The notes below the pieces were generated by a model. The model made no database searches. It was given only the letters and a program-made list of their open reading frames with translations, and had not been told where the DNA came from. From Polytrichum commune (lineage: Eukaryota; Streptophyta; Polytrichopsida; Polytrichales; Polytrichaceae), in the NCBI GenBank assembly GCA_950295325.1, contig OX485805.1, forward strand, positions 21,687,501 through 21,751,500: a DNA stretch of 64,000 nt, given 5' to 3'. Shown here in pieces: positions 48,255-58,600 of the stretch (the stretch's first letter is position 1; every line of letters begins with the position of its first letter). A program made the position numbers and the translations under genes.

Positions 48255-48510
48255 GGACCCATTGTCCTGAATCCCGCATCAACTTATGCAAGGCTAGCTT
48301 GGGCCACCCATCTTACAAGGATAAGCTAGAAAGCCATTTTTTAATAGCTTGACACCACTTCTTTGTGAATGGTAATTTAAGCATTAAGTAAACTTGGCTG
48401 ACTTTGTGTTGGCTCTCATAAACTCAAGGTTTGGGACTAGACCCATGGTTTCATTTGATTTGCTTTTCAAATAACTCAACTAAGGTTGAGACATCTATAA
48501 TTGATAAAAT
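48255..48510 (+). repeat. Dispersed repeat family C, intergenic copy
   Basis: Partner of 25185-25470 in FPGS intron 10. Shares GCTAGCTTGGGCCACC, GATAAGCTAGAAAGCCA and CTCTCATAAACTCA blocks in the same order. Confidence 0.65.
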
Positions 48511-48589
48511 ATGAGTTTGCATATGTTGAGGAGGAGTAGTAGTGGGAAACTATTTTTTTGGGGAAGAGAAACAAATTCTAAGGAGAATG

Positions 48590-48680
48590 CAAACAAATAA
48601 ATAAACAAATAAACAAATAAACAAATAAATAAATAAACAAACAAACAAACAAACAAATAAATAATAAATAAATAAATTGC
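48590..48680. repeat. AAAC/AAAT tetranucleotide tract
   Basis: About 90 bp of mixed AAAC, AAAT and AATA units. No gene association beyond lying 500 bp upstream of the next ATG. Confidence 0.9.
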
Positions 48681-49174
48681 TACAAATTTTGAAGCGGTAA
48701 AGTTACGGTAACACATAGTCAATCATAGTTCATAACCCATAAATGCTCATTAAATGCTAATGCTTGGCTACAACAATTATCAAAATTCTTATGAGGGTAA
48801 TTAATCACAAGCTGGCACCTCATAAACCTCAACTTCATTCATCTAAAAAATATAGATCTCATCCATGTTGGCATTAGAGGAACCCTAGTGAGTGGTTAAA
48901 TGAATGTGGTTGACTATGGATGCCTCGACCTTACATTGGAGGAGGAATTGGCAATTGAAGTCCAAATATCTCTGAAACCTGAAGATACTTTTACACACAA
49001 GGAGATCATTATAACCTCACAAAAGCACACTCATTACTTAGCATTAATATGGTTCTCTCTTTTGAGCTGCTTCCTGAATCGTACTTGTGTCTTTTGAGTC
49101 TCTTTGTCTGGCGTGGATGGGGATGTAGCTTCGGTTGCTGGTGACAAATTTGTCCTGCAATCTGGAAGAGAGCT

Positions 49175-51967
49175 ATGGCGAATGCTATCCTGTCACCGTC
49201 TCTCTGCACATGTCAAAATCTTTGTTCTGCAACATTTGGAAGGTCCAGGAGAACATCGAAAATTGGTTGTGAATTGCAACTGAGGAAGAATTCAAGGTGT
49301 TCAAAGAATTTGAGAGTTCGGGCATCAGGAAGGCGAGAAGAGGAAAAGGATGATGTTGGTGAGCTAGAGAATGCATTGGGGGTGGAAATGAAGACGGTGC
49401 GAAGAAAGCCCACCGCCAGAGACTCTTTGCAAAGGAGGTAGTTTGTTCCTTCCTTCTCGCACTGCTAACACATTCTTCAAGCATTCTTGCACGATTTAAG
49501 CTAAGAAGAACACAAGTGCATCGACTGCATATGTTAGGTTGGGTTGTAAAGAACACTTGTGAATGTATGGAGTATGTATGGATAGGACAATTTGGCCGGT
49601 AATTGGATGGTGTGCGCAAAGGTTGAAATTTCAATGGTGGCTTCACAATTGAAAATCGTTCTTGTGAGGTTGGGGTGGGATGCCAAAAAGGCACTTTTCT
49701 TCACATGGAGTGTGCAATGGTGAAGGATAATAGTAGCCTGTACTTCTTCAAAGGTGACTCTACATTTTCAAGCATTCTTGCACAATTTAAGATGAACATA
49801 GGTGCACCCACTGGATAGATTAGGTTGGGGTGTAAAAACAGACTTACCTATGTATGGAGTATGGATAGGACAATTAGGCCGTTAAATGGATGGCCTGCAC
49901 ATGGCTGGAGGATTGAAATCATTCCAAGGTGGCTTTACATTCTTGAAGCATTCTTGTTTGGTCAAAGAGTGGTATCCCAAACACTTTTCCTCATATGGAG
50001 TATGGAATGGGGGGGAAGGGCAATTCGGCCGTCAATTGGCCGAAATGTTGATGAATAGTGAGTGGCGTAATTCTATGTTTTAAAATGTGAAATGTATGTG
50101 TCAACATGGTTATCTTAATGAGCTGGTTCACAATCCACCAACAGTGCAATGCCATTCAGAAACCGACTGCAAGAATTCCAACAATTTTAAAATTGCTTAA
50201 CCCATCTGAACTGGTAGAAAAGGCTTATGTAGAAGAACATTAAATAGCTATTCGGAAGCTAACTACCTCGCTTTCTGTTTTTTGTCAATGGATGCGTAAT
50301 TTTATAGGTCATGGGGCTTATCAAATGCTCTTGGTGAAGGATTTTATGTGTCCAGTTGAGAAATGATGTAGTAATTCTCGCGGTACTGTTGTCAATTGGG
50401 GTTTAGGGTTTTGCTCTGGTGCATTCTTACATGAGGCAGTGTTGGTTTCTATTTGGCAGGCCAAAATCAGTGCTGGATGTGATAGAAGAGCAAGTTCAGC
50501 AGAATCAGATAAACATGCTACCCGACAATGCGTTTTTTCGCACACTTACGCAAATCAGTGAGTGGCTCATCGACAAGACCGAAAATTCGGGTGGTAAGTG
50601 AATCACTAAAATTGTATGTTTGTCAAATTCGGTTTAGTGGTGACAAAAGTATTCTGGTGACTCGGTTGATCAGTAGAAATTCATACGAGTGGATGTAGGT
50701 CTCTTTGCTCAATTTTTTTCCTCCACATTAAAGCCAAGTATTAGGTCAATATGTTTGATCCACATTTGAGCCATGTTGCGACACACATTTTTGCAGTAGA
50801 TCTGTTACCTAATTCACATCATTAGGAAGAGCTTTCGCAAGACATTCAAAAGTGAGCAAAGAACTAAGGTTGGTAGGATGTGCCTTATGTGGTTACTATT
50901 CTCAATTGGACACCTCTATTAGAGTGACACCTAATATGGCAAGGCTTGCAGTTATGAATGGACACCAAAAAGGCATGTGTTCCACTGAGATTGGACTATG
51001 TGCTCAAAACATAGACACCATTCTAGGTGTAATTGTGAACACAATTGGGAGGGCCTAAGTGATCACTTAAAGAGACCGAGAACCTTCACTTTGACCTCTT
51101 ATGACTTTTGCATTTGAGCTTGGATTCCAAAACCTGAAATGACTATATTTGTGATTCATTGCAATAGCTAAATGGATGAAACAATCCCCAATGGATCAAT
51201 GCAAAAGCCAAAATATTCTATGGAGTTTGGAAGTGCCCACAACAGGGCCAACATACCTTAGTGCTTAGAACCTCAGCCCTTCATCTGGCCAAGACCTGTA
51301 TCTACCAGTAACCATTTGAATTTTCAGGTGGCATCAGGTATTACTAAAGTCTACTATTTGCAAACATCGTGGCATATACTTAGAGTTGATTTTATCCAAT
51401 TTTGAGATAGCGTTTCCTGTAGAAGTACAGAAGTGAATTCAGCCTCCATACTACCTGTGGGCTCATTGAACTTCGAATTGCTATGATTTCAAGTTTGCAG
51501 CATCACAAAAATGCAAGTGACTAGGGCTTAATGTTGAGTCAGTGTTGATAACCTACCCTTCAGGGTTTAATGTCTGCTCAGTGCTAACTCAACAATTAGC
51601 TAATGATTCATTCACCTCGTATTCTAACTGCTTAGGTGTTGCAACTATGAAATATAGAAACAAAGATTAAAATTGCAATTCTATGTTTGGTAGGCCTTGA
51701 TTCAATGTTGTGGTCTGGTGTAATTTGAACAACATGGACTCGGTGTTGGTGTTGATGATACGTGCATTTAGAATTCTGTGATGAGCTTGTGAAAGACCAC
51801 TGTGACAGTAACCTTTTTCTTATTGGTGTGTGGTTGATGCAGGTCAAGACAATGTGGTCATCTTTGCGTTTGCATTTTTTCCATTTTGGTTGGTAGCATT
51901 ACTGGTGACGTCTGGGGCCTTTCACTTGCCTTTTGAACTCCCATTTCTCCATTTATCCACTCAATAG
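49175..51967 (+). CDS. Small predicted plastid membrane protein, family not recognised (3 exons)
   Basis: Exons 49175-49437, 50460-50593 and 51843-51967 have GT..AG borders, and the phases close to give 173 aa. The N-terminus (MANAILSPSLCTCQNLCSAT) is rich in Ser, Arg and Cys and short of acidic residues, like a chloroplast transit peptide; RVRASGRRE marks a plausible cleavage area near residue 48. The middle part (PKSVLDVIEEQVQQNQINML then PDNAFFRTLTQISEWLIDKT) looks helical and soluble. Residues about 136-158 (NVVIFAFAFFPFWLVALLVT) are a single membrane span, followed by a short tail FHLPFELPFLHLSTQ. I do not recognise the family. A thylakoid or envelope protein is a reasonable inference. 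Intron 2 contains a family A repeat. Splice sites were inferred from phase and consensus only. Confidence 0.7.
50850..51260 (+). repeat. Dispersed repeat family A, copy in intron 2 of the small membrane-protein gene
   Basis: Shares GACACCAAAAAGGCATGTGTT, GAGATTGGACTATGTGCTCA, ACCATTCTAGGTG.AATTGTG and CACTTTGACCTC with 28810-29190 and 58130-58400. This is the longest copy, with a further shared right part (GGATGAAACAAT..AATGGATCAATG). Confidence 0.85.
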
Positions 51968-52718
51968 CAGTAACATGAGCTCTTTCTATTTTGAGTTTGA
52001 CGTCACAGCTTTTGTCATCATGAGTATCTTATAATTGGTGCACATGCATATACTAGAGTACGTATTCTTTATTATTATCTAAACTCATCCATTGATATTG
52101 AGTTTGGTAAGCCACATTTTATCAAATTATACTTCAGAGCGTTTGAATTCTTCCATCATGCCGGACATCAAAGCTAATGTACTGGACTCCCTGGGACTGG
52201 AGAACTCCATTGTTGAACCCATTTCATATATTTTAGGATTGAAATCATTGGGGTGACAAATTGTTGAGCAATGTGCTCCTTCCTCATTTGCCTTATAAAC
52301 ACAATCAACACACTTGATAACACTCATACAAATTGCGTCTATTGCGTGTGTGAGCCAAATTGTATTTATTTGGCTTTATTATTTCTTAGCATTATACATT
52401 TTGCAAGGAAGATCCTACAGGAATTTAGGAGGCGAAAAGCAAGTTTGGCCTGGAAGATAGCTCTTGCATATCATCATAAACAGGTAAGACTGAATGTAAC
52501 ATCATCAGCTGTGCTAAAAGGCCAGAAAATCGCACAAATGGAAGATTTGCAGTATGTGTTTTATTTTTCTTTGGATCCTTTTTGCAAGGTCATCAGGTTG
52601 TAGTCCTTTCTGTAGTTGATTTGTAAGGCTTTCTACCTTTTTGTACTGAACATATCATTTGATGATTCTTCAATTCGCAAACTGAATACAATACAAAGAG
52701 ATGCTGGACATGATAATT

Positions 52719-53510
52719 TCATAAAATTTTGCAGCCACTCGCATAATTTGTCGCAGCATGGAGTTTAGTGTGTGGAGCGGCGCTCCCCCAGGCCCAGCAT
52801 TTGGCATGTGATGCATGCCATCGGGGAATAGACAATCTGAGTCTCGAGAATCTGCGAGCCACGGTGCGAACCTCAGCGTCCTCGTGCTCAGAGAGGTTGA
52901 AGAGCAGTTTGGAGAAGTTCTCCATGCAGAATCGAGGTGCATCACATTGTATACGTTCCACAACCAACATGTTCTGGCCGTGCAGGTGTTGTAAGATTTC
53001 CATAAGCTTGCACACGACATGTCGAGCTTCAAATATGCCTCGAAAATGTTGGAGCATGTCATATAGTACATGCAAGCCTTTATGTGTCATGAAGCATTCC
53101 AGCACTGACAGTTCGGTGGCGTTGAGCAGTGGATCGAGAAGCACACAAACAGTATCTCCCATATAAGAACGTCGCGGATCCAAGCCATGGAGTTCGAGCT
53201 CCAATTGCAACAACCGTATGTACCCCTCGATTGCACGGTATCCACTCTTCAAGCTTCTGTCTTCGTTCACCAATTCGTGTAGCTCCCCAACCACTTTATC
53301 ACCCTCGTTGAGATACATATCAAGAGCAGACGAGTCTGTGGATGTTACAATACTATCGCAGGGCTCGTTCTTCGCATTATCAACCATGGAATGCTTGTCG
53401 ATCTTAGCTGTGACCTTAATTTGCTCAGGCTTGGGGACGACTGAACCACGTGATCTGCAACTGAGATTAGTGGTATGAGGATGGGACGTCATGGCTTGCT
53501 CAACATCCAT
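52719..53510 (-). CDS. Intronless helical protein, possibly TFIIS-N-like (263 aa)
   Basis: One uninterrupted frame. Residues 1-70 are polar, Lys/Ser/Asp-rich and probably disordered. Residues about 80-235 are a run of amphipathic helices: YIRLLQLELELHGL, LLDPLLNATELSVLECFMTH, VCKLMEILQHLHGQNMLV and FSKLLFNLSEHEDAEVRTVA followed by RRFSRL. The last block resembles the closing helix of TFIIS N-terminal (LW) domains, where a Leu-rich segment is followed by E/H-x-V-R-x-x-A-R. That would suggest a transcription-elongation or chromatin partner, but this is a weak resemblance. The tail is Ala/His-rich. Encoded convergently with the small membrane-protein gene upstream. Start at 53510 is the first ATG of the frame. 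Confidence 0.5.
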   Translation of the reverse strand: MDVEQAMTSHPHTTNLSCRSRGSVVPKPEQIKVTAKIDKHSMVDNAKNEPCDSIVTSTDSSALDMYLNEGDKVVGELHELVNEDRSLKSGYRAIEGYIRLLQLELELHGLDPRRSYMGDTVCVLLDPLLNATELSVLECFMTHKGLHVLYDMLQHFRGIFEARHVVCKLMEILQHLHGQNMLVVERIQCDAPRFCMENFSKLLFNLSEHEDAEVRTVARRFSRLRLSIPRWHASHAKCWAWGSAAPHTKLHAATNYASGCKIL

Positions 53511-53784
53511 TGCAATATTTGTTGCGATGCAAGCTGCAAATTATAAGATAGAGAAGGCTGACTGGCAGTGTTGTGGGTAAGAATTAAAAATAAAATAAAA
53601 ATTGTTGCACCGAAGCACTTAAGTTGTAGACTATTGCACAATTGTTGAGAGCAAGATAGGCAACGGAAGCAAGTGATGAACTTCCGGTGATCCTAAAGGA
53701 AGGCTGGCAGTTGGCAAATGTAAAGCTAACAAATGGGCCGTGGAGGCATTGATATAGGGTATTCTGATGGAGGCCAAGCCAAGG

Positions 53785-53845
53785 AAAAAGTAAAAGTAAC
53801 AGTAAAAGTAATTTTAAAAGTGAAAGTAAAAGAAAAAGTAAAATC
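53785..53845. repeat. AAAAGTA-type microsatellite
   Basis: Imperfect AAAGTA/AAAAGT units for about 60 bp. Lies 275 bp upstream of the helical-protein ATG, in its probable promoter. Confidence 0.85.
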
Positions 53846-55167
53846 CGAAAGGTCAATGTCATGTCATGTTGAATGAAGTATGCCATGTCACATGTTCATC
53901 CTTGGATGATGCACTCTTATCTTTCATGCGATCATCTATGGATGACATGATTTCATCCAATGTTCATTGTGTGGGAGGCTCACACGATCTCATCCATGTG
54001 GATGAAAACCTCTTTAGCCTTGACGGAAGATTTCTGAAGAGGAGAGTCGCATAGTAAAGGATTTCGGAGAGTGGAGGATTGGAGAGCTCCAGCCCTTGTA
54101 TTGTTTCACTTTGAATGTAAGTTTTTTTATGAGTTTCTGTTGTTTGGTTCTATAGTGTCTAGATAACCTATTTGATATGTGAGGATTATGATTTAAAAAA
54201 TGACATCTATAGTAAGAAGTCATAGCATTGTGTAATTTCAAATAAGTGACATTAAATACCATTAATAATGTAGCACTTGAGTATATTCAACTCACATGTG
54301 GATTGCACAATGTCCAATTTTGAGTTGGAATACTAAAAGATGAGACGAACTATAAAATTCTAAGAAGCCAAGCATGAGTCATTGTGGTCTTTCTTCTAAG
54401 GTGAACAAGGTTAATTCGGTTAACTTCCTCAATTGGACACCTACTTTTGGCTCCTATTGATGGTATAATCGCTTTAATTTGGTGGGTGAGTAATACATGG
54501 TGATTTAGCCGCCGCCATGATGACATTTGGGGTAGCCACCTTCATAAAAAGTTAAACTACACCCACCATCCTCCAAATTTTTTTTGGACTCACAAAGCCC
54601 AAGATGGAGGTTGAGCAATTTAATAAACATGGTAGAAACATAAAATAACAACATTATCTGAATATTTTACAACAAGATATTTATGTAACTTGCCCTAGCT
54701 ACTTAAATCCCTCTGTAGCCTCACATTTTTTTCCACTCCAAATGTCCCTAAAAAACATCCCGACACTTGCCTGAAACAAATCATGCACTAAAACCAACAT
54801 TCACCCAATGTTGTCTCTCTATAATCTTGCACACAAGATAACACTAAGTAACAACCCTAGCACCTTACGTTTTGAATTTGCATAATTTTTGTTTTGTTTA
54901 GTAACAAGCACAACTCAAGTTAAAATAGGTTGGTAATCTAAAGGTGAAAGGTGCAACTCACTTTTTGGATCTTAGGTACTTTTTCCTCCACTTTATGATC
55001 TTTACAAATATCTTTTATTAACATCTACCCTAGTTCAAAACCTCTACATTGTTTTGGTCCTATATGTGCCTTTATTAAAGACTAATCAATATTCTCTCTA
55101 CAAAAAAACTTACCTCTAGTTTAGATACTTTCTCAATCAATGATAATATTATCTTTACTAAAAAGAG

Positions 55168-55203
55168 AGAGCATCAAACACAAATGCTCATGTTTGATGC
55201 TCT
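55168..55203. repeat. 13-bp perfect hairpin
   Basis: AGAGCATCAAACA (55168-55180) pairs with TGTTTGATGCTCT (55191-55203) across a 10-nt loop. Weaker pairing continues outward (ATCAATG..CATTGAT near 55138 and 55229), so it may be the core of a small fold-back element about 430 bp before murC. Confidence 0.6.
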
Positions 55204-55625
55204 TTCAAGAGATCCCTTTTCAAATTACATTGATTAGGTCTCCCAATTTGTGCTTGTGACTATTCAAAGTTACGCAATGCTATAACTTGTTGATAAGAAT
55301 GCAATATTTTACCAAGCAAAGTCTTTTCCGTTCTATAATGTCGGAACAACCTATTGAACTTTTGTTAGTAAAAATTGGAGTCCTGAGTAAGACGTTCTTG
55401 CACTATGGAATTCAGAATAGTAACACACACTAATTGGGATCCCTAATCAGTGTAGTTAACTTAATGATCTTGATACACTAATCACATAAATCTTGCATAA
55501 AATAAATCTTACATAAATATTGCAGCCGTGTTGAAGGTTTTAGGGTCATGTACACACCAAATCGTACATCGAATTGGAAGTTTCTCACATGAAGGGACAT
55601 CGTATTTCTGCATCGACGCGATTCA

Positions 55626-58600
55626 GTGTGCATCCACAGAATGGGATTGCGAATCCCAGGCCCAAGGGTTTGTTGTTCTAACTACGAATTATTAGCTTGT
55701 AGAAAATCTTTCGACGGGCGTCGATGCCAGGCACCGAGTTCTCGCATGATCTCTGTCGACCTCTGTCGTAGTGAGAGGTTTGCATCTTTTTGGGCAGTTG
55801 GTGGTGTAACAATCTCTTCTAAGCATTTGTGGGACAAAGTTGGGAAGAGTGGGAATCGTAGGAAGGAATTGAAATGGCGAGAATTCAAGGCGGCGAATTC
55901 AGCCGAAGAAAGAAGCTCGAGCTCTCCGGGGGCTGTGCATTTTGTGGGAGTTGGAGGAGCCGGCCTTTCTGCCCTTGCTTTACTTGCGCTCAAACAGGTT
56001 TGACGCCAAACCAAATGATTTGGGCTATAACTCGATTCCATAGTGTAGAATTTGATTACCCTGTTTGAACGATTTTCAGCAGTGGGTGGGAATAAAATAA
56101 TAATACTTCAAGTTGAATTGAGAAAAAGTAGCACCATGTCCATTGGTATCTGTGATTCTTCATAGTCCATCATAAGAGAAAGAGAGGAATGCCAAGAGGC
56201 ATGCATTCCTGGCCAATTACCATATTGTTCAGATTACCAATTACCTGGCCATTTACCAATTTTCCTCTGTAATCCATTTTGTTAAGATGTTTTTAATGCA
56301 GAAGAGTAAGACGAAAGAGCTATGGGTTGAATTCAAGGCATAAGGTTAAGGTTTAGGGTTTAGGAGCTCACCTCCACGCACTGATCCCCTTAATTGAATT
56401 GAGAAGAAGCAGCTCAAAGGTTCTCGGCGATTCTTCATAGTCTATCATAACAGAAACAGAGGAATGTGGGGAGGCATGCATTCTTGGCAAATTACCATAC
56501 TTTCCAGATCCTCTGTAAACCATTTTTTTGAGTGTGAGTCAGTAATTTTTTTTTATACATAAGAGTAAGAGGAAAGAGCTTTGGGTTGTTTTCAAGAGAT
56601 GAGGTTAGGGTTTAGGGTTTAGGAGCTCACCTCCATACACTGATCCCCTGACCTGAATCGAGAAGAAGCAGCTCAAAATAGGCTCAGCGATTCTTCATAG
56701 TCTATCAGAACAAAAACAGAGGAATGTGAAGAGGCATGCATTCCTGGCCACTTACCATAATTTCCAGATCCATCATTTGCTGCGTGTGGGTTAGTCATGT
56801 TTTTTTATGTATAAGAGTGAGACGAATGGGGCAATGGGCTGGTTTCAATGCATAAGGTTAGGATATAAAGTTCAAGAGCTCATCTCCGTGGCCTTAACAG
56901 TGAGGAATTTCCAATCTGGCGTTTGGTTTCCAAGGCAATTTGGGGCACGGTTAGCAGAACACTGACCCCCAGAATTGAATTGAGAAGAAGCAGCTCAAAA
57001 GTTCTATGTAGTCTGTCATAAAGAACCAGAGGAATGTGAAGAGCCTTCGTTCCTGTCCAATTACCATACTTTCCAGATCTTCCATAATATATTGTTGCAT
57101 GTGAGTGTGTCATGTTTTTGCCACAGAAGAGTAGCAGAAGCCTCACCTCCATGGCCTTGAGTGTGAGGAATTTCCACTTCCAATTTGGCGTTTGCTCTCT
57201 GAGGCAATTCGTGGCCTGGTAATTAGCAGAACACTGATCCATATTGAATTCTGACAGGGATGGCAAGTGAGTGGGTCAGACCTGGCATGGAATGACCAGA
57301 TGGAAGGTCTGAAAGAGGCCGGTGCACGTGTATATATCGGCCACAATGCTGTCCAGATGGCGCCCCCAGGTTCGCTGGTGCCGGATGCTCTTGTAGTATC
57401 CAGTGCTGTAGGTCCAGGCAATGTGGAGGTTGATGCGGCACGTGCTCTTCAAGTGCCCATGTGTGCCTCCCATCACATATTCCTCAAAAATCTGTTGAGT
57501 GTTTTTGAAGATAACCCACTGCATTTAATTTAATCCACAATTTCTTAGGGCATCTCCACTCATGGAGCTGTTTACGGGCCACCATCATTGGCTTTTTTGC
57601 TCGTTTGAAGCAAAGCCGCATACTACGCCCCACCTCCAAAGTCCATATATATCCAAAATTCTTATTGCCCACCAATTATGTCATAGAGGCCCTCTCTCAA
57701 GAGGCCTCTTTGGACTTGCTATACTTGGTGAGGAGCTGAGAGAGAGTCTCTATGACATAATCCGTGCACCATGACATTTTTAGATACATATAGGGGCTTA
57801 TGGGTGGGACATATCATGCTATCTTGCCTTACAGGCATAAAAAGCCAATGGTAGAGGCCCTGTTGTGACTCCATGAGTGGAGACGTCCTTAGGTGGTTGC
57901 TATGGTGTTTTGGAAGCTCCGAATTTGTTTCATCAGTTGGCAAGTTGTCATCTTGCAGTTACAAGAGGGATGCTTGGCTGGGCAAGTTGACAGAAGACTA
58001 TGAGCTTATTGCAGTCGCAGGGACACATGGTAACCTTCAAGAATAGTTTTTTTTTTTAATAAATAAATTCATTTCATTCTTTCTGCTATTGACTTTAAGG
58101 TAGATTGGTGTTAATCCAACACCCCTGAATTGTGGACATCTATACTTGAGTGGTGTGTGGTTAGATGTGGATTTATTTAAGAACAGACACCTATATTTGA
58201 GTGGTGTGTGGCTAGGTGTGGATCTAATTAAGATCAGACACCAAAAAGACATCATGTGTTTAAAAGAGATTGGACTATGTGGTCAAAATATGTTAACCAT
58301 TCTAGGCTCAATTGTCAACAACATAATTGGGGAGACCTATATGACCATTTAATGAGCATGAATATCTTCACTTCGTTTATGAATAAGATATTCATTTGAG
58401 CTCCAAAAATTAGGAGGAAATTGGCTCTTGCTTGCTGTCATTGCATCCTCTGAAGGGTAGTCTATTTGAGAATGGAAATCTTGGTGATTTTACTATTATT
58501 CACTTGAAACAATGCCCCTTTGGTTATTGCAGGTAAGAGCACTGTGACAGCAATGTTGGGTGTGGCACTTTGCAGCTTAGGAGAAGATATCACTGCCATT

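Larger units (their letters stand above)
47121..49174. other. Intergenic region with hairpin, repeat and microsatellite
   Basis: No gene supported. Contains a fold-back at about 47785-47915 (arms ATCAAGAG.AGAATG.ATGAC), a family C repeat copy at 48255-48510 and an AAAC/AAAT tract at 48590-48680. The 75-codon minus-strand frame over the tract is low complexity only. Confidence 0.6.
53511..55625. other. Intergenic region between the helical-protein gene and murC
   Basis: No gene supported. Contains an AAAAGTA-type microsatellite near 53785-53845, short repeats of GGATGA.. and CATCCA.. near 53895-54010, and a hairpin at 55168-55203. A long AT-rich stretch without recognisable content runs from 54.1 to 55.1 kb. 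The murC promoter presumably lies in the last few hundred bases. Confidence 0.6.

Noticed and set aside
48495-48722. 75-codon minus-strand frame
   Set aside because: Encoded mostly by the AAAC/AAAT microsatellite (repeating Phe, Leu, Tyr, Cys text).
52127-52327. 66-codon minus-strand frame with Cys and His residues
   Set aside because: No start context, no neighbouring exons and no known zinc motif spacing.
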